This document shows positions 8,369 to 17,636 of a stretch of 64,000 nt of DNA, one piece after another. A program made the translations under genes and the position numbers. This stretch comes from Paenibacillus mucilaginosus 3016 (GTDB lineage Bacteria > Bacillota > Bacilli > Paenibacillales > NBRC-103111), in the NCBI RefSeq assembly GCF_000250655.1, contig NC_016935.1, forward strand, positions 8,521,501 through 8,585,500, read 5' to 3'. Numbering within the stretch: position 1 is the stretch's first letter; every line of letters begins with the position of its first letter. Under the pieces are notes generated by a model. It saw only the letters and a program-made list of their open reading frames with translations, was not told the origin of the DNA and ran no database searches.

Positions 8369-8524
8369 CAATAATTGGGGTGGGTATCATTGTCAAGGGA
8401 TATTTTTACAATAAGCAGTACGACCGACGCTGAAATCGCCCGTTTCCGCTCCCTGATCCCTGAGCCCTATTCCCGAACACAATGGATATGCCTTTCCGAC
8501 CACGCCCTCACGCACTTTTGCTCA

Positions 8525-8553
8525 TTGACAAATAATTATTTTTGTGGTATAAT
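8525..8553 (+). promoter_or_regulatory. Consensus sigma-A promoter with extended -10
   Basis: TTGACA (8525-8530), 17-base spacer, TATAAT (8548-8553), with TG one base ahead of the -10. All twelve consensus positions match. It drives the MBL-fold hydrolase gene with a leader of about 85 bases. Confidence 0.92.
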
Positions 8554-8644
8554 GGAATATTTTTATGTTGAATCATTCCGCCCCTATGTGGTACAACTAT
8601 TTGCGTAGCCAAATTATGGAACCATGAAAGGGGAATGGACGAAC

Positions 8645-9418
8645 ATGATTGCAGCAGACGGAATAGCCATGCTGGAGCTCGAAGCCGAGGGCTTCGGAGG
8701 ACGAACCACTCTCTACCCCACACTGATCTGGGATGCGGAGAGCGCCGTGTTAATCGATACGGGCATGCCCGGGTTTCTGCCGAAGCTCCTCGCCGCGATG
8801 CAGGAAGCCGGGGTCCCGCCGGAGCGGCTTACCGCCCTGATTCTGACCCATCAGGATCTCGATCATATCGGCAGCGCGCCGGATGTCATCCGGTCTGCCC
8901 CCGATACATTGCAGGTATATGCCCATCCTCTCGATAAGCCTTATATCGAGGGCGAGCTCCCGCTCATCAAAACCACCCCCGCCGCCATGGCGCCTATTCT
9001 TTCCCGGCTGCCCGAAGAGGCACGGAAACAGCTTCAGGCTCAATGTGAGAATCCGCCGGCAGCCCCCATTGACAGCCTGCTCGAGGACGGCCAGCTCCTC
9101 CCTTACTGCGGGGGCATTCGCGTCATCCATACGCCGGGCCATACGGAAGGGCACGTCAGCCTGTATCACGAGAAGAGCCGAACGTTGATCGCGGCCGATG
9201 CCCTGGTATGTGCCGACGGTACTCTGCGCGGCCCGATCGCGTACAACACGCTGGATATGGAAGCTGCTCTGCAGTCGCTGCACAAGCTGCTCCCCTACGA
9301 GATCGACCGCATTATCTGCTATCACGGGGGCTTGTGTTCGGAAGATGCCCGGTCGCAGCTCCTGGAGCTGACGAAGCTCTCCCCTTCCGCCGGTGCCGAT
9401 CAGCAGCCCGCGAAGTGA
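8645..9418 (+). CDS. MBL-fold metallo-hydrolase
   Basis: A 257-residue metallo-beta-lactamase-fold hydrolase, probably cytoplasmic. Metal ligands seen: THQDLDH (HxxxDH, about residues 66-72), HTPGHTEGH (about 161-169), the Asp in AADAL, and a C-terminal CYHGG His. Start at 8645 is chosen because AAAGGGGAA sits nine bases upstream; an ATG at 8624 overlaps that site. Substrate unknown; the family includes glyoxalase II-like and lactonase-like enzymes. Its promoter matches consensus exactly, which suggests steady high expression. Confidence 0.88.
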   Translation: MIAADGIAMLELEAEGFGGRTTLYPTLIWDAESAVLIDTGMPGFLPKLLAAMQEAGVPPERLTALILTHQDLDHIGSAPDVIRSAPDTLQVYAHPLDKPYIEGELPLIKTTPAAMAPILSRLPEEARKQLQAQCENPPAAPIDSLLEDGQLLPYCGGIRVIHTPGHTEGHVSLYHEKSRTLIAADALVCADGTLRGPIAYNTLDMEAALQSLHKLLPYEIDRIICYHGGLCSEDARSQLLELTKLSPSAGADQQPAK

Positions 9419-9429
9419 TCTTCCAATAC

Positions 9430-9463
9430 AAAAAAGCCTTCCCGGAAAATCCCCCGGGAAGGC
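9430..9463 (-). terminator. Terminator of the chemoreceptor gene
   Basis: GCCTTCCCGG and CCGGGAAGGC form a 10-bp stem (9436-9445, 9454-9463). AAAAAA before it gives a U run on the minus strand, nine bases after the chemoreceptor stop. Confidence 0.85.
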
Positions 9464-9471
9464 CTGCTGCC

Positions 9472-11517
9472 TTACACCTTGAACCTGCCTACCGTCTCCT
9501 GCAGTTCCTCCGCCATCTGGCCCAGTACTGCGGACGATGCAGCAACCTCCTGCATGGAAGCGAGCTGCTCTTCCGTACTGGCAGCCACCTGCTGAATGCT
9601 GGCCGCCGCATCCTCCGAAATGCCCGATACGGCAGCAATGGCCTGAAGCACATTCTCCGAATTGCCGGCCATGCCCTGCGTCGCCTTCGACACTTGCTCG
9701 ATCTGCAGCGCCACATTGCGGATGGACTCCAGAATGTGCTGGAACGAACCGCCGGCAGCGTCGACCATGTACACGCCCTGCTTCACTTCATTCGTGACGA
9801 TGTCCATGGAAGCCACGGTCGTCTCCGTGCTCTTCTGGATGGCAGCGATGAGCTGCGAAATCTGGTGTGCCGAATCACTGGACTGGTTCGCCAGCTTCTT
9901 GATCTCCGAAGCGACCACGGCAAAGCCCTTGCCCTGCTCCCCCGCCCGTGCCGCTTCGATGGACGCGTTCAAGGCGAGAAGATTGGTCTGCGAGGAGATT
10001 TCCGTGATGACTTCCGCGAACTTGACGATCTGGTTGGAGCGCTCGCCAAGACCGGCCACATCGGAGGACAGCTGCATGACCTTCTCCCCGATCGAATTCA
10101 TCTGGCCGATAATCGTGAGGATCGCCTCATTACCGTCCTTCGCCGTCATCTCGGTATGTCCCGCCGCCTCGGCCACTTCATCCGCGCTGCGGGAGATATG
10201 CTGCAGCTGGCTTGTCATGCCGCTCATCTCGCCGCGCGTTTCATTCACGCGGACCACCTGCTCACCGGAGCCGTCGGCCACTTCCTGCACCGCCTGGGCG
10301 ACCTGCTTGCCGGCCTCGCTGATCTGCTCCGAGCTTGCCGTGAGCTGCTCGGCTGCCGCGGCCAGCTGCATCGCATTGCCGTTCACCTGCTGGATCAGTT
10401 GGCGCAGGGAACGGGCCATCGTGTTGAAGTTCGTGCTCAGGACACCGAACTCATCCATGCGCTTCACTTCGATCTCTTCCGACAGATCGCCTTCGCTGAT
10501 CTTGAGCGATACGCGGTTGATCTGTTTGAGCGGCGTCAGAACGGAGTACAATATGGTTATCACCAGGGCTGCTCCGAGCAGAACGGAGACCGCGAGCACC
10601 AGCACCGTGGCATTCAGAATCGGCTGAGCCTGCCGGGCTACCTCATCGTCAAACATGGTGCCGATAATTTTCCAACCGGAGGCCGCATTCGTGTAGAAGA
10701 CCATTTTCTTAGGGTCTGTGCCGTTCACCAAGTAGGAGTAGCTGCCCGTGTCATGGCTGTATAGATACTCGTTCTCCGGCATACTGCCGAGTTCCTTGCC
10801 GCTTTCCACCGTCGGATGGTATACGAATTTGCGATCCTTGTCTGCAAGGAACACAAAGCCTTCTTCACCCAGTTTCACGCTGCCTGTCATCGTCGCCAGC
10901 TTCGTAACCGGAACCGACAGGGCCACCGCGCCCAGACCGTCTTTGGTCGACTTTGCGACCGTTACGACCAGATTGCCCGTTGCTGCAGATTTGTAAGGTG
11001 ACGTAATGACGGCCTGCCCTTTTTCGGTCATCGCCTGCTTGTACCAGCCGCGTGCACGCGGATCGTAGTCTGCGGCAATCTTGGTGACTTCAGCCGAATC
11101 CACGTACAGCCCCGTTTCCGTGCCGACAAAAGCCATCTCAACATCTTTATGCGTGCGGATAAACGTCATGAGCTGGCTGCGCAGCGCCGGGTCCACCCCG
11201 ATATTCGTGCCTTCCGAACGGATCCCGGCCAGACTGACCGTCTCCGAAAGCAGGTCGGCGGACTGCTTTTTGCCTTCAAAGAAATCGTTGATCGCCGCGT
11301 CCAGCAGCTTGACACTCTCCCCGGCCGACTGCATTAGCTGCTCCTCCACCTTACTTTTGGCGGTTTGATAAGAGGCAATGGCAAGGGAGAGGGTCGGTAC
11401 AAGGAGAAGAACGGCGAAGGAGCCGATCAGTTTGTTCTTCAGGTTAAGCAGAACCCTCTTCTCTCCGGCGTTGGCCGCTGTTCGCATGTCTTTGTTCCGT
11501 GTAAATAACCGTGCCAT
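9472..11517 (-). CDS. Methyl-accepting chemotaxis protein with dCache sensor
   Basis: A 681-residue chemoreceptor. Start at 11517 (MARLFTRNKDMR) has AGGAAGGGTGG eight bases upstream; an in-frame GTG at 11529 lies within that site. Order: cytoplasmic N-terminus, membrane segment (about 30-50), extracellular dCache_1 domain with the typical RARGWYKQA, second membrane segment (about 310-335), HAMP (LTPLKQINRV...), then the signalling domain with the conserved tip EQGKGFAVVASEIKKLANQS. The dCache family binds small ligands such as amino acids directly. The neighbouring locus degrades proline, but no ligand can be assigned. It carries an unusually long structured leader. Confidence 0.95.
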   Translation of the reverse strand: MARLFTRNKDMRTAANAGEKRVLLNLKNKLIGSFAVLLLVPTLSLAIASYQTAKSKVEEQLMQSAGESVKLLDAAINDFFEGKKQSADLLSETVSLAGIRSEGTNIGVDPALRSQLMTFIRTHKDVEMAFVGTETGLYVDSAEVTKIAADYDPRARGWYKQAMTEKGQAVITSPYKSAATGNLVVTVAKSTKDGLGAVALSVPVTKLATMTGSVKLGEEGFVFLADKDRKFVYHPTVESGKELGSMPENEYLYSHDTGSYSYLVNGTDPKKMVFYTNAASGWKIIGTMFDDEVARQAQPILNATVLVLAVSVLLGAALVITILYSVLTPLKQINRVSLKISEGDLSEEIEVKRMDEFGVLSTNFNTMARSLRQLIQQVNGNAMQLAAAAEQLTASSEQISEAGKQVAQAVQEVADGSGEQVVRVNETRGEMSGMTSQLQHISRSADEVAEAAGHTEMTAKDGNEAILTIIGQMNSIGEKVMQLSSDVAGLGERSNQIVKFAEVITEISSQTNLLALNASIEAARAGEQGKGFAVVASEIKKLANQSSDSAHQISQLIAAIQKSTETTVASMDIVTNEVKQGVYMVDAAGGSFQHILESIRNVALQIEQVSKATQGMAGNSENVLQAIAAVSGISEDAAASIQQVAASTEEQLASMQEVAASSAVLGQMAEELQETVGRFKV

Positions 11518-11559
11518 TCTTGGGTCCACCCTTCCTGATATTAAAATTCACTTGATTAA

Positions 11560-11830
11560 CGACACGATTCGACAAAACCATTCCGCATTGATGCCTTCCT
11601 GCTCCTAAAGATGCAGGCTGTTCCGTCACGTTGTACCTGAAATTCGCGCGAATCCGCCGGGCCATCCCGGTCCGAATCGCCGTCTTCGATGACGGCTCAC
11701 CAAGCCCAACCCGAAAAGAAAGACGGTTAGGCCTGTTGATCGGGTTCGGTTCGTCACCGCCCCACGATACACCTAACAATACATCGGCATTTTGGAGAAG
11801 TTCCTTTAGCGTTGCCGGCGGCCATTTTCT
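11560..11830 (-). other. Structured leader region of the chemoreceptor gene
   Basis: About 270 bases upstream of the chemoreceptor hold dense self-complementary segments on the transcribed strand: GCCGTC-ATCGAA-GACGGC, AACCCGA...TCGGGTT, CCGGGATGGCCCGG and the perfect palindrome ATTCGCGCGAAT, then CCTGC...GCAGG near the gene. Open frames here have no ribosome site and look accidental. It could be a 5' regulatory RNA. The GEMM/c-di-GMP landmark sequences were looked for and not found. Confidence 0.3.
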
Positions 11831-11936
11831 ACCCAACGGCCGCTCTGCCGGCCACTGCCCATAGGAGGATCGGCGCCTGTACGCTGCAGCGCATACGGAT
11901 CCCTGATGCATTTCTGTTCAGCACGTAATCCAATCC

Positions 11937-11968
11937 AATAAAAAGAACCCCCCGTAGAACGGAGGGCT
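11937..11968 (-). terminator. Terminator of the P5C dehydrogenase gene
   Basis: On the minus strand CCCTCCGT-TCT-ACGGGGGG forms a stem with one G-U pair followed by TTCTTTTT, about 50 bases after the stop codon. Confidence 0.75.
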
Positions 11969-12016
11969 CAAGTAATCCATGATGGCATGCCGTGGTACTG
12001 CAGACTCTTGGAAGGA

Positions 12017-13585
12017 TTACAGCTTGCGGGAGGTCAGCTTCGCCTGGGTAAAGAGCAGCAGGTAATCGTAGCCGCCTGCCTTGGAGTCCGTACCGGACAT
12101 ATTGAATCCGCCGAACGGATGGACGCCGACCAGTGCTCCCGTGCACTTGCGGTTCACATAGAGGTTGCCGCAGTGCATGGTGTCCAGCGCTTCGGCAATA
12201 CGCTCTTCATTCGTGGAGTAGAACGATCCCGTCAGACCGAATTCCGTATCATTGTACAGCGCGATCGCTTCCTGATAATCCTTCGCTTTGCCGATGGCCA
12301 GCACCGGCCCGAAGATTTCCTCCTGCATGATTCTCGCTTTGCCCGGCACATCGACGAAGACCGTAGGCTGGATATAGTAGCCGTTGCCTTCCGCCTTGCC
12401 GCCGCCCGCCAGCAGTCTGCCTTCGCCCTTGCCGATCTCGATGTATTCGAGGATCTTCTCATAGGACGTCTTATCGATGACCGGTCCAGCTGCGAAGTTC
12501 TGCTCCGGCAGGCCGACCTTCAGTCCCTGCACGAGCTTCTCCACCTTCGCCACCACTTCATCGTATACCGATTCGACGATGAACGCGCGGGAACCGGCCG
12601 AGCACTTCTGGCCCTGGAAGCCGAAGGCGGAAGCCACAATGCCCTGTGCCGCGGCATCGAGATCTGCCGTCTCATCGACGACGATGCCATCTTTGCCGCC
12701 CATCTCGGCTACGACACGCTTGATCCAGATCTGGCCCGGAGCGGTCTCCGCCGCGAGACGATTGATGCGCAGACCGACTTCCTTGGAGCCCGTGAAGGAG
12801 ATAAAGCGGGTCTTCGGGTGCGTCGTCAGGTAGTCGCCCACTTCCGCGCCGCTGCCCGGAATGAAGTTGATGACGCCGGCAGGCAGGCCGACTTCTTCCA
12901 TCAGGGAGACGAACTTGTGCGCGATGACCGGTGTCGTGGAAGCCGGCTTGAGCAGCACCGTGTTCCCGGATACGACAGCCGCCGTCGTCATGCCCACACA
13001 GATCGCGAGCGGGAAGTTCCATGGCGGAATAATAACGCCTACGCCGAGCGGAATGTAGGAGATATTGTTGTCCTCGCCCGGAATCTTCGCCAGCGGCTGG
13101 GTTTCGTTGATCCGGCCGAGACGGATGATCTCACGCGCATAGAACTCCATGAAGTCAATCGCTTCCGCCGTATCCACGTCCGCTTCCACGTAGTTCTTGC
13201 CGGACTCGAGGATCATCGTTGCGGAGAACTCGTGCTTACGCTCGCGCATCAGCTTCGCCGCTTTGAACAGGTACTCGGCGCGCTCTCTGGCCGGCACCTT
13301 CTTCCAGCTCTCGAAGGTTTCGAGCGCGACGTTCATCGCTTTCTCGGCCAGGGCCTGATCCGCCTTGCTGACATAACCGATGACTTCATCCACATTCCCC
13401 GGGTTGATCGAAGTGATCTTGGCTTCGGTGACGATTTTCTCCGTCCCGATGTGCAGCGGATGCGTCCGCCCGAGCTCGCTCTTCACCTTGGCGATGGCCG
13501 CCTCCATGGCCTTGCGGTTTTCCTCCAAGGAAAAATCGGTAAACGGCTCGTTGGCATAAGGTGTGATCGTAGTCAGTGTGCTCAT
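12017..13585 (-). CDS. pruA: 1-pyrroline-5-carboxylate dehydrogenase
   Basis: Aldehyde dehydrogenase that oxidises pyrroline-5-carboxylate/glutamate semialdehyde to glutamate with NAD+, the second step of proline breakdown. The 522 residues match RocA/PruA length. Catalytic Cys328 lies in GQKCSAGSR, the general-base Glu294 in VAEMGGKDG, and the NAD-binding segments PPWNFPLAI and FTGSKEVG are intact. AAAGGGG precedes the ATG. It lies 27 bases after proline dehydrogenase on the same strand, so the two are one operon. B. subtilis names for this activity are rocA and putC. Confidence 0.96.
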   Translation of the reverse strand: MSTLTTITPYANEPFTDFSLEENRKAMEAAIAKVKSELGRTHPLHIGTEKIVTEAKITSINPGNVDEVIGYVSKADQALAEKAMNVALETFESWKKVPARERAEYLFKAAKLMRERKHEFSATMILESGKNYVEADVDTAEAIDFMEFYAREIIRLGRINETQPLAKIPGEDNNISYIPLGVGVIIPPWNFPLAICVGMTTAAVVSGNTVLLKPASTTPVIAHKFVSLMEEVGLPAGVINFIPGSGAEVGDYLTTHPKTRFISFTGSKEVGLRINRLAAETAPGQIWIKRVVAEMGGKDGIVVDETADLDAAAQGIVASAFGFQGQKCSAGSRAFIVESVYDEVVAKVEKLVQGLKVGLPEQNFAAGPVIDKTSYEKILEYIEIGKGEGRLLAGGGKAEGNGYYIQPTVFVDVPGKARIMQEEIFGPVLAIGKAKDYQEAIALYNDTEFGLTGSFYSTNEERIAEALDTMHCGNLYVNRKCTGALVGVHPFGGFNMSGTDSKAGGYDYLLLFTQAKLTSRKL

Positions 13586-13612
13586 GATATTACCCCTTTC
13601 GAGAACGGATTG

Positions 13613-14527
13613 TTATTTGAATATATTCTTAAGAACGAACCAGACATTGGCCGGCCGCTCCGCTAAACGCCTCATAAAATAACCGAACCAGTCGACGCCG
13701 TAAGGGACGTATACCCGCACCTTGTAACCTTCGCGGACCAGCGACTGCTGAAGCTCCTCACAAATCCCGTACAGCATCTGAAACTCGAATTGGTCCAGCG
13801 GGATGCCCTGCTCCCTCACGAGGTTCTTCGTGTACTCGATGATCTTCGCATCATGGCTTGCCACAGCCGTATAATGGCCGCCGAGCAGATGCATCCGGAT
13901 GATCTTCTTGTAGTTCTCGTCGACATCACTTTTCTCGGGGAACGCCACCTTCGGCGACTCCTTATACGCCCCTTTGACCAGCCGCAGGTTGGCCTTCAGC
14001 TCTCCCAGATCCCGGATATCCTGCTCGGTCCGGTACAGATAGGCCTGAATGACAATACCGACGTTGTCGTATTCCTGGCGAAGCTCGCGGTAGATGTCCA
14101 GGGAGATTTGACAGTGGGCATAATCCTCCATGTCAATGCGCACGAAGTTGCCGTACTGCCGCGCACGGTCCAGAATCTGCCGCATATTCGACATACAGAG
14201 CTCTTTGGAGATATCCAGCCCGAGCGATGTCATCTTCAGGGACAGGTTCGAGAGCACACCCGCCTCCGCGATCGCATCCAGCGTGAGCAGGCACATCTGC
14301 GCCGATTCTCTCGCTTCCGCTTCCGTACTGACGAATTCGCCGAGGTGATCCAGCGTCACGACCCGCCCTTCCCGGTTCAGCCCGCGGACGGCTTCGATCG
14401 ATTGCTTGATCGTCTCCCCCGCAACGAAGCGGCTGGCACCGAATCGCAGTCCGTATTTCTTGGCAAGCTTGTTGGCTGAACGGCTTTTCCCAAGCGTCTG
14501 AAACATGTTTCTCAGCAGCATTTCCAT
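13613..14527 (-). CDS. putB: Proline dehydrogenase
   Basis: FAD-dependent enzyme that oxidises L-proline to pyrroline-5-carboxylate at the membrane side, passing electrons to quinone. The 304 residues match the monofunctional Firmicute type (PutB/FadM). Seen: LKMTSLGLDIS, RIDMEDYAHC, VIQAYLYRTEQDI, LVKGAYKE and the C-terminal substrate-binding RRLAERPANVWFV. First gene of the two-gene operon with pruA. Its promoter region (14528-14800) is AT-rich and holds two TTGTACAA palindromes. A sigma-54 activator is encoded nearby, but no clear -24/-12 element was found. Confidence 0.95.
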   Translation of the reverse strand: MEMLLRNMFQTLGKSRSANKLAKKYGLRFGASRFVAGETIKQSIEAVRGLNREGRVVTLDHLGEFVSTEAEARESAQMCLLTLDAIAEAGVLSNLSLKMTSLGLDISKELCMSNMRQILDRARQYGNFVRIDMEDYAHCQISLDIYRELRQEYDNVGIVIQAYLYRTEQDIRDLGELKANLRLVKGAYKESPKVAFPEKSDVDENYKKIIRMHLLGGHYTAVASHDAKIIEYTKNLVREQGIPLDQFEFQMLYGICEELQQSLVREGYKVRVYVPYGVDWFGYFMRRLAERPANVWFVLKNIFK

Positions 14528-14575
14528 GAGCAGAGCAGCCTCCCCGTTGAACAGTGTCTAATGTGTATAATTATA

Positions 14576-14603
14576 TTGTACAACACAAGCTCGTTTTGTA
14601 CAA
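14576..14603. promoter_or_regulatory. Paired TTGTACAA palindromes upstream of proline dehydrogenase
   Basis: TTGTACAA at 14576-14583 and again at 14596-14603. Their 20-base spacing is about two helical turns, as for a cooperatively bound regulator. TTTGTATAC-like motifs also occur here (14638 region) and upstream of the divergent sigma-54 regulator (15650 region). Confidence 0.5.
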
Positions 14604-14726
14604 TAATTTCTTTGATAGATAGACAATTGAACATTATTTTGTATACACATTCTATTATTGTTCATACATTCTATTCTGCCGCAGGGAAAGGTGCCCGCCC
14701 AACTACGATCAACAGCTGTATTTCAT

Positions 14727-14767
14727 AAAAAAAGAAGCCCCTTCGGGAGAGCACTCTGTCTCTCCCG
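14727..14767 (-). terminator. Terminator of the decayed transporter gene
   Basis: On the minus strand CGGGAGAG...CTCTCCCG (8-bp perfect stem) is followed by AAGGGGCTTC and a seven-base T run. It lies just after the stop of the transporter pseudogene. Confidence 0.75.
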
Positions 14768-14804
14768 ATCGGCCTCCGTCGGTCCTTGCACAGATGGCTG
14801 TGAC

Positions 14805-15490
14805 TCAGCTGTTATCGAGCTCTTTGCCTTTGTAATCACGCGCCGCAGCGACCGCAACAAGCGAGATCACGCCGGTGACGATGATATAGATGGCTACCGG
14901 CACCCACGAATTTGTTGTAGGCATTGAGCAGGGCGGTCGCGTTCAGCGGCGCGGTGCCTCCCGCGATGGCGGCGCCAAGCTGGTAGATGGACAGCGTTCC
15001 CACCAGCATCCCGATCGTGACGCCCATCTGCGGAATGCTTCCGAAGAACCCGCGGTGTTCTTCCCCGAATACTCTCGACGGCCAGAAGCAGCGCGCCGCC
15101 CCACTCGCCCCCGATCCCAAGCCCTTGAATACAGCGCAGGAGAATGAGCAGGATCGGAGCCATGACGCCGATCGCGTTATAATCCCGCAGCAGACCGATG
15201 TGCACGGTGGATCCAATTTTTGCAGCCGATCTTGTCGCCGATATGACTAGATCACCCCGCCCAGCGGCCGGATGAAGAAGGGAAGCGCGAAGGACAAGTA
15301 GGATAGGAGCAGGCCTACGACCGGATCGAAGCTGGGAAAGAACAGTTTGTTGAATACCAGCATTACCACGGTGCCGTACAAAAAGTAATCAATCCATTTC
15401 GATGGATCTTCCGATCAAGCTTGCTATGAGCGCCCGGTTCGCAGTCTTCTTGGGTGTGCCTAATGGTGCCGCCGTTTGAGTCTGTGCCAT
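14805..15490 (-). pseudogene. Decayed MHS-family (ProP/ShiA-like) proton symporter
   Basis: Family segments appear in order but in changing frames: start MAQTQTAAPLGTPKKTANRA (AGGGAGG site upstream), IEWIDYFLYGTVVMLVFNKL after an extra base near 15396, FFIRPLGGVI ending at a TAG, IGDKIGCKK, then VMAPILLILLRCIQGLGIGG, EWGGALLLAVE, a frame change to GFFGSIPQMGVTIGMLVGT, and the last helix VPVAIYIIVTGVISLVAVAA in a further frame. The span is about 690 bases against roughly 1,300 for a whole gene, so several middle helices are missing. Relatives move proline, betaine or shikimate; its position suggests a former proline carrier. Confidence 0.9.
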
Positions 15491-15809
15491 GCGAAGAGTA
15501 ACCTCCCTGTGTGCTGTGTCTTTGCTTGGAAGAATGCAGGGACCTTTTGCCCATAATGATCAACAAGACCTAGATTAAGATCTTACAACCCCCTTTCCAT
15601 TAATGTCATGATTTCTAGAATGTATAATTACATAACAGAGGTTGACAATTTGTATACTATTTTTAACTAAATGTTCTAAATCGATTCATGTGTTTATTAT
15701 TGAACAACTCTTCTAATGGAGTCGTTTTCCAACAGGGGAGCAGACCTCATTGTTTCAATGAGGTTTTCGTGATAAATTTAAAAGTATCCTAGATGCGTGA
15801 GGTCACCCT

Positions 15810-17552
15810 ATGTTCAATTCTGAACAATTTCCCATAGATACTTCGTTCGTTACCCTATCCCCCTCGCTGCCTATCGCCGGTCTGCTCGAAGGGCTCCGAC
15901 AGTCCGGAGCCGCCTGTATCGAGGCGGAGGCATCCCTCTTCCTGTTCACGTCAGGGGATCTTCCATTATTGGAAGATACGCCCGACCTGCCGGTGGAAGA
16001 GTTCCTGAAGACCCGGCCGGAGCTGGCTTCTACGGTCTGGATCGTGGACGAGGCACAGACCGGGCCCGACGCCCTGCACGACACCCCAGCCTTCGGATCC
16101 CGGCCGGTCGTCATCCGCAGCCGTTCCGGCGCCGTACTCGGCTACAGCCTCCCCGCGGACCTGATCGACTTTCTGCTGAAGAGCAGCCGGCAGTATGCCT
16201 CTTATTTCTATTCCCTGGCCGAGACGGTTGCCGACGCCGTCACCGTTGTCGACCGCAGCGGCAAGGTCATCTGCTGGAACACGCCGGCCGAAGAGGTGTA
16301 CGGCATCCCGAAGTCCGACATCATCGGACGCCGCATCGGCGAACACTTCGATGCCGATTCCCTCATCATTATGAAGATTCTCGATGAGGGCCGGCGCATC
16401 CGCAGCACCTATCACCGCCCCCGTCCGGGCACCCACGTGCTAATCAACGCTTCGCCGATACTCGACAAGGACGGCCGCATCATCGGCGGGATCGCCACCG
16501 AACAGGACATCACCAATCTGGTCCGGCTGAACGAGGAACTGTCGACAGCCGGCAGCGGACGGCTTGAAGTGAATCCGGATCAGGGAGATCCGTTCGCCGC
16601 CATCTCCGGCAAGGGGGAGGCCGTGGGGAAAGCCATCGGTCTGGCCCGCAAGGTGGCCGCGGCAGACAATCCCCTGCTCATCGTCGGGGAAACGGGAGTA
16701 GGCAAGGAGCAGCTCGCCATTACGATTCACGGCGCGAGCCGGCGGGCATCGGCGCCTTGTCTGGCCGTGAACTGCGGCGCGGTACCTGCCGGGCTGCTCG
16801 ATACGGAGCTGTTCGGCTACCAGGGCGGCGCCTTCACCGGCCATGCGGCCGGCAGCGCAGGGAAGATCGAGCTGGCCGACGGCGGCACCCTGTTCATCGA
16901 CGAGATTGACAAGCTCCCTCTTGATACGCAGGCGAAGCTGTACCACTATATGCAGAACCGCACCGTCGTCCGCTCCGGAGGCCATGCCCCGGTTGCGGTC
17001 AGCACCCGGATCATCGCTGCCGCCAAGCAGGATCTGCTGCCGCTCGTGGAACGGGGGGACTTCCGCGCGGATCTGTATTATGCGCTCAATGTCATTACCA
17101 TTGCGCTGCCTCCTTTGCGCGAGCGCAAAGAGGACATCCCGGGCATCATTCAGCTGTACCTCCGCGAATATGCGCTCCAGTACCAGAAGCCTCTGCCGCA
17201 CATCGCGCCTGAGGTCATGCTCGCCCTAATGAATTACGATTGGCCGGGCAACATCCGCGAGCTGAAGAACATCATCGAGCGGTGTGTCATCTTGAGCGAA
17301 GATGATCGGATTACGCACGAGCATCTGCCGAAGCAGATTCAGGACGAGCAGCCGCTCGATGCCGAATTCTTCGAGGGCACGACGGTCCGCCGGGACAAAG
17401 TGCTGCGGACGAACATCTCCGAGAATGAAGAGCTTCACCTGATCCGGGAAGCCCTGGCGAAGACGCTCGGGAACAAGAGCGCCGCCGCCAAGCTGCTCGG
17501 TGTCTCGCGCGGCACCCTGTACAATAAGCTCAAAGAATATCAGCTCGATTAA
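15810..17552 (+). CDS. Sigma-54-dependent activator, PAS-AAA+-Fis type (RocR-like)
   Basis: A 580-residue enhancer-binding protein likely to control the divergent proline genes. Order: N-terminal region of unknown fold (1-130), PAS domain (about 135-240, VADAVTVVDRSGKVICWN), AAA+ domain with Walker A GETGVGKE near 292-299 and Walker B GGTLFIDEID near 360, and a C-terminal Fis helix-turn-helix (NKSAAAKLLGVSRGTLYNKL, about 552-571). The sigma-54 contact loop reads GAFTGH instead of GAFTGA. A GTGAGGT site precedes the ATG. RocR-type activators respond to arginine or proline products; the effector here is inferred from context only. Confidence 0.92.
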   Translation: MFNSEQFPIDTSFVTLSPSLPIAGLLEGLRQSGAACIEAEASLFLFTSGDLPLLEDTPDLPVEEFLKTRPELASTVWIVDEAQTGPDALHDTPAFGSRPVVIRSRSGAVLGYSLPADLIDFLLKSSRQYASYFYSLAETVADAVTVVDRSGKVICWNTPAEEVYGIPKSDIIGRRIGEHFDADSLIIMKILDEGRRIRSTYHRPRPGTHVLINASPILDKDGRIIGGIATEQDITNLVRLNEELSTAGSGRLEVNPDQGDPFAAISGKGEAVGKAIGLARKVAAADNPLLIVGETGVGKEQLAITIHGASRRASAPCLAVNCGAVPAGLLDTELFGYQGGAFTGHAAGSAGKIELADGGTLFIDEIDKLPLDTQAKLYHYMQNRTVVRSGGHAPVAVSTRIIAAAKQDLLPLVERGDFRADLYYALNVITIALPPLRERKEDIPGIIQLYLREYALQYQKPLPHIAPEVMLALMNYDWPGNIRELKNIIERCVILSEDDRITHEHLPKQIQDEQPLDAEFFEGTTVRRDKVLRTNISENEELHLIREALAKTLGNKSAAAKLLGVSRGTLYNKLKEYQLD

Positions 17553-17636
17553 CCGCACTCCCGGCGGCCGCAGCTTCCTGACCACTGACCCCCCAATGGG
17601 GGCAGGGCCGCACCAGGAAGCTGCGGCACGACAACC

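Noticed and set aside
11560..11830. c-di-GMP-I (GEMM) riboswitch upstream of the chemoreceptor
   Set aside because: The conserved tetraloop/receptor sequences of that class could not be found on the transcribed strand.
11444..11911. 155-residue open frame antisense/leader to the chemoreceptor
   Set aside because: No ribosome site, composition unlike a protein, and it overlaps the chemoreceptor start.
14528..14800. Sigma-54 promoter (-24 GG, -12 GC) before proline dehydrogenase
   Set aside because: The best candidate near 14681-14698 has an 11-base instead of a 10-base gap and lies far upstream.
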